From positions 62,001-126,000 of the forward strand of contig CAWBZB010000008.1 of NCBI GenBank assembly GCA_963793105.1: DNA of 64,000 nucleotides. The letters run 5' to 3'. This stretch comes from UBA10649 sp963793105. GTDB lineage: Bacteria > Actinomycetota > Actinomycetes > S36-B12. The notes beneath the pieces are model-generated. The model made no database searches, was not told the DNA's origin, and saw only the letters and a program-made list of their open reading frames with translations. The translations under genes and the position numbers were made by a program. Below are positions 1 through 8,534 of the stretch, in pieces (positions within the stretch are counted from its first letter, which is position 1; each line of letters starts with the position of its first letter).

Positions 1-1443
<1,443 letters not shown>

Positions 1444-1475
1444 GGGGGCTGTTCCTCCCGGAACGTCCGTGTGGA

Positions 1476-1502
1476 TTATCACTCGGGGGTGTCGAGTGCT
1501 AA
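1476..1502 (-). promoter_or_regulatory. CIRCE operator 1 (HrcA site, groEL-proximal)
   Basis: TTATCACTC (1476-1484), nine bases, then GAGTGCTAA (1494-1502). The CIRCE consensus is TTAGCACTC-N9-GAGTGCTAA; here the left half has one mismatch and the right half is perfect. It ends about 30 bases before the groEL start codon, in its leader or promoter. In known systems HrcA binds this element as a repressor of groE genes. Confidence 0.9.
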
Positions 1503-1510
1503 CGAAAAAG

Positions 1511-1537
1511 TTAGCACTCGGTCCCGGAGAGTGCAAA
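1511..1537 (-). promoter_or_regulatory. CIRCE operator 2 (HrcA site, groEL-distal)
   Basis: TTAGCACTC (1511-1519), nine bases, then GAGTGCAAA (1529-1537). The left half is perfect and the right half has one mismatch to the CIRCE consensus. Only eight bases separate it from operator 1, placing the two about 35 bp apart centre to centre (between three and three and a half helical turns). Confidence 0.9.
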
Positions 1538-1538
1538 C

Positions 1539-1566
1539 CGCACCCGGGACCGCGGGAGGGGGTGCG
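1539..1566 (-). terminator. Possible hairpin between solute-binding protein gene and groEL control region
   Basis: CGCACCC (1539-1545) and GGGTGCG (1560-1566) form a perfect 7-bp inverted repeat around a 14-base loop, directly after the stop codon of the minus-strand solute-binding protein gene. No T-tract follows, so it may be a terminator of the kind seen in high-GC genomes or simply a chance GC-rich repeat. Confidence 0.3.
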
Positions 1567-1569
1567 CCC

Positions 1570-2805
1570 CTAGTCGATCCCCGCCTCGACCGCGGCCTGG
1601 GCGATCCGGAAGGCGTCCTTCGCCGCGGTCGCCGACGCTCCGCTCGTGGAGACCGACCATGCGGTGCCGTAGGGCTCCCAGAGGGCCCCGGCCTGCGGAA
1701 TGTTCGGCATCGGCACTCCGTCGGCTCCGGCCGCCCCCATCGCGCGGATCCGACCCCCGCCGATGTTCATCTCCTGGGCCGCCAGCAGGTTCGCCGGGTA
1801 CCAGCCCGAGGCACTCGCCAGGGCCAGCTGCGGCGCGGACTTGGCCATGAACCGGCTCACCAGCCGGCTCGCCTCGTCCGCGACTCCGTGCCGCTTGGCG
1901 AACTTGGTGACCATGAAGCCGTGGATCGTGAGCAGCGGCACGGGCGTGCGGTTCTTCAGGATGGGCGGCAGCGAGCCGATCCGGTAGACGAAGTCGAGTT
2001 TGAGCAGGGTATTGAGCTCCTCCGGGCCGGCCAGCCAGAACGGCGCCTTGCCCTTCACGAATGCCTTGCGGGCCGCGGCCTCGGTGAGAGTCGAGCTGAG
2101 CAGCCCCGAGGCGTTCCAGGAGTCGATGCGTCCGGACTTCCGGATCAGCTTCGCACTGGCCAGGCCCACGTCGTCAGGGTTCAGGGCCCCGTTCGAGTCC
2201 TTGCCGAACAGGTACCCACCCAGGCCGCTGAACAGCGGGAAGGTCGTCCAGGGGTTGCTGCCCTCGCCCTGCGGCAGCGCCAGGGGCACCGTCACCTTCT
2301 TCTTCGACTTCACCAAGTCGAGGCCCGTCTGCTCCAGGCCCGCGAACGTGGTCGGCTGCTTGGGGACCAGCTTGGTGTTGGTGATCAGGGCAAGGTTGCT
2401 GATCTGCACCGGCAGCCCGTAGCGGTCCGCCCCGAACTGGGAGCCCTGCAGCACGTTCGTCCGGAACTCCCGCGTGCGCTTCTTGGTGAGCGCGACGGGC
2501 ACGATCGTCCCCTCAGCAGCCAGTTCACCCGTCTGGGCCAGATCGCCCCAGATCACGTCGGGCGCGTCGGCCGCGGGCACGCTCGCCAGGTCCGCTCGCC
2601 AGGTGGCCGGATCCTTGGTCACGACCGTGACGGGGAGCCCCTTGTAGCCGTTGGGGAGCAGTTTCTGGATCACCGGCGTGTGGACGGGGTCCGCCCACAC
2701 CGTGATGCCGTCGGCCGCCTGGGCCGGCGGGGCGGAGAGCACTCCACCCGCTGCGACGACCGCCGCCGCTGCGACGACTCCCATCAGCTTCCGCGCGCTG
2801 CGCAT
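1570..2805 (-). CDS. Extracellular solute-binding protein (sugar ABC transporter type), orphan
   Basis: A 411-residue protein of the family-1 (maltose-binding-like) solute-binding class. The N-terminus (MRSARKLMGVVAAAAVV, small residues, then AQA-ADG) is a Sec signal peptide with a likely type I cleavage after AQA. There is no lipobox cysteine, unusual for a Gram-positive binding protein, which normally must be tethered. The body has the expected alternation of strands (DGITVWADP, GLPVTVVT, DVIWGDL) and a late SGWYPA segment. The start at 2805 is chosen because GGGTGAGG sits just ahead of it and the signal peptide begins there; earlier in-frame ATGs at 2841 and 2820 would extend the n-region. 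No permease or ATPase gene is adjacent, so its ligand and partner transporter cannot be inferred. Confidence 0.85.
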   Translation of the reverse strand: MRSARKLMGVVAAAAVVAAGGVLSAPPAQAADGITVWADPVHTPVIQKLLPNGYKGLPVTVVTKDPATWRADLASVPAADAPDVIWGDLAQTGELAAEGTIVPVALTKKRTREFRTNVLQGSQFGADRYGLPVQISNLALITNTKLVPKQPTTFAGLEQTGLDLVKSKKKVTVPLALPQGEGSNPWTTFPLFSGLGGYLFGKDSNGALNPDDVGLASAKLIRKSGRIDSWNASGLLSSTLTEAAARKAFVKGKAPFWLAGPEELNTLLKLDFVYRIGSLPPILKNRTPVPLLTIHGFMVTKFAKRHGVADEASRLVSRFMAKSAPQLALASASGWYPANLLAAQEMNIGGGRIRAMGAAGADGVPMPNIPQAGALWEPYGTAWSVSTSGASATAAKDAFRIAQAAVEAGID

Positions 2806-2854
2806 GACCTCACCCCTCATGTCTTTCGCATGATCGTACAAGTGTGCGCTGCGC

Positions 2855-2897
2855 CCGCACGTTCAGCGAACGGCGGGGGAGGTGGCGCAACGTGCGG
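2855..2897 (-). terminator. Inverted repeat between DUF3263 gene and solute-binding protein gene
   Basis: CCGCACGTT (2855-2863) and AACGTGCGG (2889-2897) are perfect 9-bp arms separated by 25 bases. It lies after the DUF3263 stop codon and about 50 bases before the solute-binding protein start, so it could be a terminator for the former or an operator for the latter. There is no T-run. Confidence 0.35.
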
Positions 2898-2929
2898 CCC
2901 AGGGTGGAAGGAGGCAGCGGAACGACCGC

Positions 2930-3331
2930 CTACAGCTCGATCCCGAGGCGACGCGCCGAACGGGCCCGCTGACGCGACGCACGCATGCGCCGCAGCCTCT
3001 TGACCAGCATCGGATCGAAGGCCAGCGCCTCGGGCGAGTCGATCAGGCCGTTGAGCAGTTGGTAGTAGCGGGTGCCGCTCATGTCGAACAGGTCCCGGAT
3101 CGCCTGCTCCTTCGCCCCGGCGTACTTCCACCACTGGCGCTCGAACTCCAGGATGCGTCGGTCCCGGTCGCTCAGCGGCGCCGACGCCCGCTCGTGATCG
3201 AGGGGCGATCGTGCTGCATCCATTCCGGACTCCTCCTGCGGGGTGACGCGGGCCTGGTCGGGGGCGCCCTGCTCGAGCGACCCCCCTGACGACTCGGCGT
3301 CATCGTACGGGGTGAATCCCACGGCTGTCAT
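2930..3331 (-). CDS. DUF3263 domain protein
   Basis: A 133-residue actinobacterial protein of unknown function. The core LSDRDRRILEFERQWWKYAG, then EQAIRDLFDMSGTRYYQ and a basic tail RRMRASRQRARSARRLG match DUF3263. The middle resembles a small helix-turn-helix fold, so a DNA-binding role is plausible but unproven. The start at 3331 overlaps the stop of the upstream CPBP gene as ATGA, suggesting coupled translation. A second in-frame ATG at 3223 has a better ribosome site (GGAGGAG, six-base spacing) and would give a 97-residue protein closer to the usual family size; the first 36 residues are low-complexity and could be untranslated. Confidence 0.85.
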   Translation of the reverse strand: MTAVGFTPYDDAESSGGSLEQGAPDQARVTPQEESGMDAARSPLDHERASAPLSDRDRRILEFERQWWKYAGAKEQAIRDLFDMSGTRYYQLLNGLIDSPEALAFDPMLVKRLRRMRASRQRARSARRLGIEL

Positions 3332-4174
3332 TCGACTCCGCCGGAATCCGGGCCTTCGGGCTCTGCCGAGCGCCGTTCACGCTCGCGACGCTCGGCCTGC
3401 CGCGCCCGGACCTCCCGTCGATGGCGCTCCCGCCGTCGGTCGCGGCCCCGGATGAGCAGCCAGGAGAAGGCGTACCCCAGGCCGTTGGTCCCCCAGTGGA
3501 AGCCCATCGGAGCGAGCACGCTGCCGGAGAACAGCCGCAGGCCCGCGAAGAGCACCCCCGCCAGCGCCGTCGTCAGCACGCTCAGCGCGACCGCGAGGAT
3601 GTTGCCCCGCCGCCCCTCCCCGACCACGGACCCCAGTGCCGGGTTCTGCTCATGCGTGCCGATGCTCGGGAGGATGTGCCACAGCCCGAACAGGACCGAG
3701 CTGATGACCACGCCCCATACCAGGCCGAACCGGCGCACCAGCATCGACAGCAGCACCGCGCGGAAGGCGATCTCCTCCAGCAGGACGGTGCCGAACGGCA
3801 CCTCGACCAGAGCCTGGAACGCCAGCCGGCCCCCGCTCAGGCGAGCCCACGCGCTCATCGTGGAACGCCGCCCTGGTCCGCCGGAACGCCGACCCGCCCA
3901 GGTAGACGGCGGTGATGCCCCCGATGCAGATGGCCGCCCAGATGAACCCAGGCAGCAGATAGGACCAGCCGAGCCCCATGTCCGTCCAGGAGTTCCCGTC
4001 GAGGAGCCCGATCGCCAGGAGCAGGACGGATCCCGCGAACGACCACAGCAGGTAGTGGGTCTGGGGCGCCACCCGGTTGTTGACGATGTTCAGGACCACC
4101 AGCGCGACCAGCACCACCGCGACCGGCCACCAGGCCAGCCCGGTCTCCTGCGCCGGTGCCACCAGATCGAACAT
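3328..4174 (-). pseudogene. CPBP family intramembrane metalloprotease, interrupted by a frameshift
   Basis: Membrane protein of the CPBP/Abi (type II CAAX-processing-like) protease family. Its first part (4174 to about 3848) encodes membrane segments and ends AFHDERV. The second part, in another frame, continues LSGGRLAFQALVEVPFGTVLLEE and carries the family motifs: EEIAFR (EExxxR), LFGLWH (FxxxH) and HWGTN. Removing one G from the three-G run at 3846-3848 (minus strand) restores DERVARLSGGRLAFQ and one continuous protein of about 280 residues, normal for the family. All motifs lie in the second part. Either the gene is recently inactivated, or the base is a sequencing error. An ATG at 3858 could in principle start the second half alone. 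It ends in an ATGA overlap with the DUF3263 gene. Confidence 0.8.
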
Positions 4175-4198
4175 CGCCCGTCAGTGTAGGTCGATTGC

Positions 4199-4204
4199 CA
4201 TACT
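4199..4204 (+). promoter_or_regulatory. Possible -10 element of the kynurenine operon (leaderless start)
   Basis: The divergent CPBP and formamidase genes have start codons only 36 bases apart, so both promoters must be compact or lie inside coding sequence. CATACT at 4199-4204 resembles a -10 box and would place transcription initiation at or next to the ATG at 4211, giving a leaderless mRNA. No clear ribosome site precedes that ATG, which agrees. On the other strand TACACT sits similarly before the CPBP start. No convincing -35 box was seen. Confidence 0.35.
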
Positions 4205-4210
4205 CGACTC

Positions 4211-4960
4211 ATGCCCGAGGACCGCAGCGTGCTCGCCCGATCGGCGCCCGCTCCGGACCGCTCGTGGCCGTACGGCACCGCCGAGCACCAGATCGCCGAT
4301 GAGTACCTTCCCGCGGCGGGAGCTGCCGGACTCGGGCTGCCCCCGGTGCTCCTCGTCCACGGGGGCTTCTGGCGCCCTGAGTACGACCGGGCCCACCTGC
4401 GATCGATGGCCGCTGCACTCGCCGCCCTCGGCTACCCGACCGTCCTCCCCGAGTACTCCCGGTCCCCTGGTCGTCCCGACGACGCCGTCGCCGACCTGCG
4501 GGCCGCACGTGACGCCCTCGACCGCGCGGTCGGCGGCTCGGAGCCGGTGATCGTGGGCCACTCGGCTGGTGGCCACCTCGCCCTCCTCCTCGCGGCCGAT
4601 CCGAGCGCGCGCCTGCGCGGCTGCCTGGCCCTGGCTCCCGTCGCCGACCTGTCCATGGCGGAGGAGCGCGTCCTGGACCACGGCGCCGTGCGTGCCTTCC
4701 TCGGCACGTCCGCCGCGGAACGACCCGATCTCGATCCGGTGCGCGGGACCCGACCGGACATCCCGGTGACCGTGATCCACGGCGATCAGGACTCCCTCGT
4801 GCCGATCGCCCTCTCGCAGTCCTACTGCGCCTCGGGGTTCGCCCGTCTCGTCACGGTCTCGGGCACCGGGCACTTCGAGTTGATCGACCCGCTCAGCCAC
4901 GCGTGGGCGGGCGTGATCGGCGAACTCTCGTCACTGGCTGCGCCGACGGGTATTGAATGA
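4211..4960 (+). CDS. Kynurenine formamidase (alpha/beta-hydrolase type)
   Basis: Hydrolyses N-formylkynurenine to kynurenine plus formate; cytosolic. The 249-residue protein has an alpha/beta-hydrolase fold: HGGFW at residues 50-54 (the HGG(x)W oxyanion motif of AFMID-type arylformamidases), the nucleophile Ser118 in GHSAGG, an acidic residue in HGDQDSLVP (Asp192 or Asp194) and the catalytic His221 in GTGHFEL. It opens the kynurenine operon and overlaps kynU by ATGA. This is the alpha/beta-hydrolase (eukaryote-like) formamidase, not the metal-dependent bacterial KynB cyclase family. The general fold alone would only support an esterase; the HGGFW motif and the neighbours make the specific call. 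Confidence 0.85.
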   Translation: MPEDRSVLARSAPAPDRSWPYGTAEHQIADEYLPAAGAAGLGLPPVLLVHGGFWRPEYDRAHLRSMAAALAALGYPTVLPEYSRSPGRPDDAVADLRAARDALDRAVGGSEPVIVGHSAGGHLALLLAADPSARLRGCLALAPVADLSMAEERVLDHGAVRAFLGTSAAERPDLDPVRGTRPDIPVTVIHGDQDSLVPIALSQSYCASGFARLVTVSGTGHFELIDPLSHAWAGVIGELSSLAAPTGIE

Positions 4961-6255
4961 GCAGCGTGACGGACACCCGCGAGGACCACGCGCTGCAGCT
5001 CGACGCCGAGCCGGATGACGCCCTCCGGCGCTCGGACTTCCTCATCCCGCCCGCGGTCGGGGGCGAGTTCCCGCTCACCGCCTACCTGGCCGGCAACTCC
5101 CTGGGCCTGCAGCCGCGCGCGACCCGCGAGGAGCTGATGGCCGACCTCGACGCCTGGGAGCAGTACGGCGTCCACGGCCACGTGGATGCGGACCGACCGT
5201 GGTTCCCGTACCACGAGTCCCTGCGCGAGCCGGCCGCCCGGCTCGTGGGTGCCGAGCCGCGCGAGGTCGTCATCATGAACTCGCTGACCGTCAACCTGCA
5301 CCTGCTGCTCGCCTCCTTCTACCGGCCCACTGCCATCCGGCATCGGATCGTCATCGAGGACTACGCCTTCTCCTCCGACTCCTACGCCGTGCGCAGCCAC
5401 GTGGCGCTGCGCGGCTATGACCCCGACACGGCGGTGCTGCGCCTGCGCCCGCGGGCAGGGGAGGACGTCCTGCGAACCGAGGACGTCGTCAAGACGCTGC
5501 ACGACCACGCGCACTCCATCGCGACGGTGATGATCGGCGGTGTCAACTACCTGACCGGAGAGGTCATGGACATGCCGGCGATCACGGCTGCGGGCCACGA
5601 GATCGGCGCCACCGTCGGCTGGGACCTCGCCCACGCGGTGGGGAACATCCCCCTCCATCTGCACGACTGGGACGTGGACTTCGCCGCGTGGTGCTCATAC
5701 AAGTACCTGAACTCCGGGCCCGGCGCCGTTGCCGGCGCCTTCGTGCACGCGCGACACGTCGACGACGCCAGCCTCGTCAGGCTCGAGGGCTGGTGGAGCA
5801 CGGAGGCCTCCGGGCGCTTCGAGATGAAGCCGGTCTCGGAGCCCCCACCGTCGGCCGACGCCTGGGCCCTGTCCAATCCCCCGATCTTCGCGATGGGGCC
5901 GGTGCGCACCTCGCTGGGCATCTTCGACTCGATCGGGATGGACGCGCTGCGCGCGCGCAGCCTGCGGCTCACGGGCTACCTGCGCGACCTGCTCGACGCG
6001 CTGTCCGAGCGCGCCGACATCGCCATCGTCACCCCGGCCGAAGACGATCGGCACGGCGCGCAGCTGTCGGTGCGCGTGTCAGTCGACGTGTCGGACCTGA
6101 CCGAGCGGATGAGCTCGAACTGGGGAGTCGTCGCCGACGAGCGCCAGCCCGACATCATCCGGCTCGCGCCCGCCCCCCTCTACTGCACGTTCCACGACTG
6201 CTGGCGGGCCGTCGATGCCCTCAGCCAGGAGCTCACCGGGGAGGGGATCGCATGA
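4957..6255 (+). CDS. kynU: Kynureninase
   Basis: PLP enzyme splitting kynurenine to anthranilate, or 3-hydroxykynurenine to 3-hydroxyanthranilate, plus alanine. The 432 residues match the usual length. Visible signatures include YLAGNSLGLQPR near the N-terminus, GWDLAHAVGNIPL around residue 227 and the PLP-lysine region WCSYKYLNSGPGA with Lys249. It overlaps the preceding formamidase and the following monooxygenase by ATGA each, so translation is coupled. Because KMO and the 3-hydroxyanthranilate dioxygenase follow, its physiological substrate here is most likely 3-hydroxykynurenine. Confidence 0.96.
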   Translation: MSSVTDTREDHALQLDAEPDDALRRSDFLIPPAVGGEFPLTAYLAGNSLGLQPRATREELMADLDAWEQYGVHGHVDADRPWFPYHESLREPAARLVGAEPREVVIMNSLTVNLHLLLASFYRPTAIRHRIVIEDYAFSSDSYAVRSHVALRGYDPDTAVLRLRPRAGEDVLRTEDVVKTLHDHAHSIATVMIGGVNYLTGEVMDMPAITAAGHEIGATVGWDLAHAVGNIPLHLHDWDVDFAAWCSYKYLNSGPGAVAGAFVHARHVDDASLVRLEGWWSTEASGRFEMKPVSEPPPSADAWALSNPPIFAMGPVRTSLGIFDSIGMDALRARSLRLTGYLRDLLDALSERADIAIVTPAEDDRHGAQLSVRVSVDVSDLTERMSSNWGVVADERQPDIIRLAPAPLYCTFHDCWRAVDALSQELTGEGIA

Positions 6256-7592
6256 AGCCGGTCGCGGACACTCGAGTCGCGGTCGTCGGCGCGGGGCTGG
6301 TCGGCTCGCTGCTGGCCTGCTATCTGGGACGTCGCGGCTATCAGGTCGAGGTATATGAGCGGCGACCCGATCCGCGATCCACGGAAGCCGAGCGCGGCCG
6401 GTCCATCAACCTCGCACTGTCGGAACGCGGCCTCGACGCCCTCCGGCGCATCGATCTCGTCGACACCGTCATGGCACCCGCACTGCCGATGCACGGCCGC
6501 ATGATCCACGGCCTCGACTCGGCACTCACCTTCCAGTCGTACTCGGCATCCGGCGACCGGGCGATCAACTCCATCGGCCGAGGCGCCCTGAACGAGACCC
6601 TGCTGGACGCGGCCGAGGCGACCGCCGGGGTGGCTCTGCACTTCGACACGAGGCTCGCCGCGTATGACCTGGCCTCGAACGCCCTCACCTTCGAGGGGGG
6701 CGGCACGGCCATGGCCGACATCGTGCTCTCCGCCGATGGCTTCGGCAGCGTCGTCCGCCAGGCCCTCGAGTCGGCCGGACGCGTCAGCGTGGTCACCGAC
6801 ATGGAGGACTACGGATACAAGGAACTGGTCATCCCGGCCCGTGACGGGGAGTTCGCCATGGACCCGGACGCCCTGCACATCTGGCCGCGCGGCGCCTCGA
6901 TGATGATCGCCCTGCCGAATCCGGATCGCTCCTTCACCTGCACCCTCTTCTGGCCGAAGTCCGGCCCCGAGGGGTTCGATGCCCTCACCACGCGCGAGGA
7001 GATCCTCGCCCACTTCGCCGTCCAGTACCCCGACGCCGCGCCCCTCATGCCCACTCTCGTCGATGACTACCAGTTCAACCCGGTGGGACTGCTCGCGACG
7101 GTGCACGCCGACCCGTGGCAGGCCGACGGGAAGGTCGCGCTGATCGGCGACGCCGCCCACGCCATCCTGCCGTTCTTCGGCCAGGGGGCGAACTGCGGCT
7201 TCGAGGACGTCGTCGAACTCGACCGGTGCCTCGCCGAGGTCGGGGACGACTGGTCCCTCGCCCTGCCGATGTACCAGGAGCGTCGCCGGGGGAACGCCGA
7301 GGCCATCGCGCAGCTGGCCAAGGAGAACTTCGTCGAGATGAGGGACAAGGTCGGCTCGCCAGCCTTCCTCCTGGCCAAGAAGCTCGAGCACGGCCTGGAG
7401 AAGGTGCTGCCCGGCAGGTACCTGTCGCGCTACGAGATGGTGTCGTTCACCACCATCCCGTATGCCGAGGTCGTCGAGCGCGCCAGGATCCAGCAGCGGG
7501 CAGTCGCGGCGGCGGCCGCCGGGCTGCTCATCGGCGTCGTCGCCGTGGCGGCGACGGTCATGCGTCGGGCCACCGGGGCGGACGAGTCGTGA
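6252..7592 (+). CDS. kmo: Kynurenine 3-monooxygenase
   Basis: FAD-dependent hydroxylase converting kynurenine to 3-hydroxykynurenine with NADPH and O2. The 446-residue protein starts with the dinucleotide-binding GAGLVGSLLACYLG, has RSINLALSERG in the substrate region and the KMO signature GDAAHAILPFFGQGANCGFED about residue 300. The far C-terminus (about residues 415-438, AAAAAGLLIGVVAVAATVM) is a predicted membrane helix followed by basic residues, recalling the membrane anchor of eukaryotic KMO. The ATG overlaps the kynU stop; an in-frame extension upstream inside kynU is not needed. The next gene starts with a GTG overlapping its stop. Confidence 0.95.
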   Translation: MKPVADTRVAVVGAGLVGSLLACYLGRRGYQVEVYERRPDPRSTEAERGRSINLALSERGLDALRRIDLVDTVMAPALPMHGRMIHGLDSALTFQSYSASGDRAINSIGRGALNETLLDAAEATAGVALHFDTRLAAYDLASNALTFEGGGTAMADIVLSADGFGSVVRQALESAGRVSVVTDMEDYGYKELVIPARDGEFAMDPDALHIWPRGASMMIALPNPDRSFTCTLFWPKSGPEGFDALTTREEILAHFAVQYPDAAPLMPTLVDDYQFNPVGLLATVHADPWQADGKVALIGDAAHAILPFFGQGANCGFEDVVELDRCLAEVGDDWSLALPMYQERRRGNAEAIAQLAKENFVEMRDKVGSPAFLLAKKLEHGLEKVLPGRYLSRYEMVSFTTIPYAEVVERARIQQRAVAAAAAGLLIGVVAVAATVMRRATGADES

Positions 7593-8014
7593 CGACGCAG
7601 AGCCATCTGGTGGCGGGGAAGGCGACACCGCGCGGCCGGTTCCCGCACGCCAAGCGCGCCGGCGACTTCATCTACGTGTCCGGCACGTCGAGCCGACGGG
7701 CGGACGACTCCTTCGCCGGAGTCGACGTCGTCGACGGCGTGAAGGTCCTGGACATCCGTGCCCAGACGCGGGCGGTGATCGAGAACATCGGCGACATCCT
7801 CCGGGCCGCGGGTGCCGAGCTCGCCGACCTCGTGCAGGTCACCGCGTACCTGGTCGACATGGCGGACTTCGACGCCTACAACGCGGTGTACGCCGAGTTC
7901 TTCACCGAGGCCGGGCCCACCCGCACCACGGTGGCCGTGCGCGAACTGCCGCACCCCGACCTGCTCATCGAGATCCAAGCCGTCGCGTACCAGCCGGGAG
8001 GCAGCCATGAGTGA
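7589..8014 (+). CDS. 2-aminomuconate deaminase, RidA family
   Basis: A 141-residue RidA/YjgF-family protein. Residues RFPHAKRAGDFIYVSGTSSRR near the N-terminus are characteristic of the 2-aminomuconate deaminases of 3-hydroxyanthranilate and 2-nitrobenzoate degradation (NbaF/AmnE-like), which release ammonia from 2-aminomuconate to give 4-oxalocrotonate. The start is a GTG overlapping the KMO stop (GTGA). Its location between KMO and the dioxygenase supports the pathway role over a generic imine-deaminase function. It overlaps the next gene by eight bases. Confidence 0.85.
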   Translation: MTTQSHLVAGKATPRGRFPHAKRAGDFIYVSGTSSRRADDSFAGVDVVDGVKVLDIRAQTRAVIENIGDILRAAGAELADLVQVTAYLVDMADFDAYNAVYAEFFTEAGPTRTTVAVRELPHPDLLIEIQAVAYQPGGSHE

Positions 8015-8534
8015 CGACCTGACGACGACCCTCGACTTCGAGGCCTGGCTCGCCGAGCACGGCCCGAACCTGAAGCCGCCGGTCGGCAACAAGGAGGTGT
8101 TCCCCGGGCAGGAGGACTTCATCGTCATGGTGGTCGGGGGCCCGAACCAGCGCACGGACTTCCATCAGGAGCCGTACGAGGAGGTCTTCTACCAGCTCAA
8201 GGGCACGATGCACGTGGACCTGCAGACGCCGGAGGGCCGGCGGACGGTGACGATCGGGCCGGGCGAGATGTGGGTCCTTCCCCGCAACATGCCGCACTCG
8301 CCCCAGCGGCCCGAGGCCGGCTCCATCGGCCTGGTGTTCGAGCGGCCCCGCGAGCCGGGCGTCCTCGAGCACTTCCAGTGGTACTGCCCGAACTGCAACC
8401 ACCGGATCCACGACGTCGAACTGCAGGTCACGGACATCGTCACGGACCTGCCGCCGGTGTTCGAGGCCTTCTACTCCGACGAGCAGGCGCGCACGTGCGA
8501 GAAGTGCGGCACCGTCCACCCGGGGAAGGGATGA
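8007..8534 (+). CDS. nbaC: 3-Hydroxyanthranilate 3,4-dioxygenase
   Basis: Fe(II) cupin dioxygenase that opens the ring of 3-hydroxyanthranilate to 2-amino-3-carboxymuconate 6-semialdehyde. The protein has 175 residues. The metal ligands are visible as His53 and Glu59 in DFHQEPYEEVFYQ and His97 in LPRNMPHSPQRP. A C-terminal rubredoxin-like iron site of the bacterial enzymes is intact: Cys127 and Cys130 (CPNC), Cys164 and Cys167 (CEKC). Start at 8007 inside the end of the deaminase gene; ATGA overlap with the decarboxylase gene after it. Confidence 0.96.
   Translation: MSDDLTTTLDFEAWLAEHGPNLKPPVGNKEVFPGQEDFIVMVVGGPNQRTDFHQEPYEEVFYQLKGTMHVDLQTPEGRRTVTIGPGEMWVLPRNMPHSPQRPEAGSIGLVFERPREPGVLEHFQWYCPNCNHRIHDVELQVTDIVTDLPPVFEAFYSDEQARTCEKCGTVHPGKG

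Noticed and set aside
1494..1519. GAGTGCTAA-N8-TTAGCACTC read as a stand-alone hairpin or terminator
   Set aside because: It is the junction of two CIRCE elements, whose N9 spacing is correct when each half is paired with its outer neighbour.
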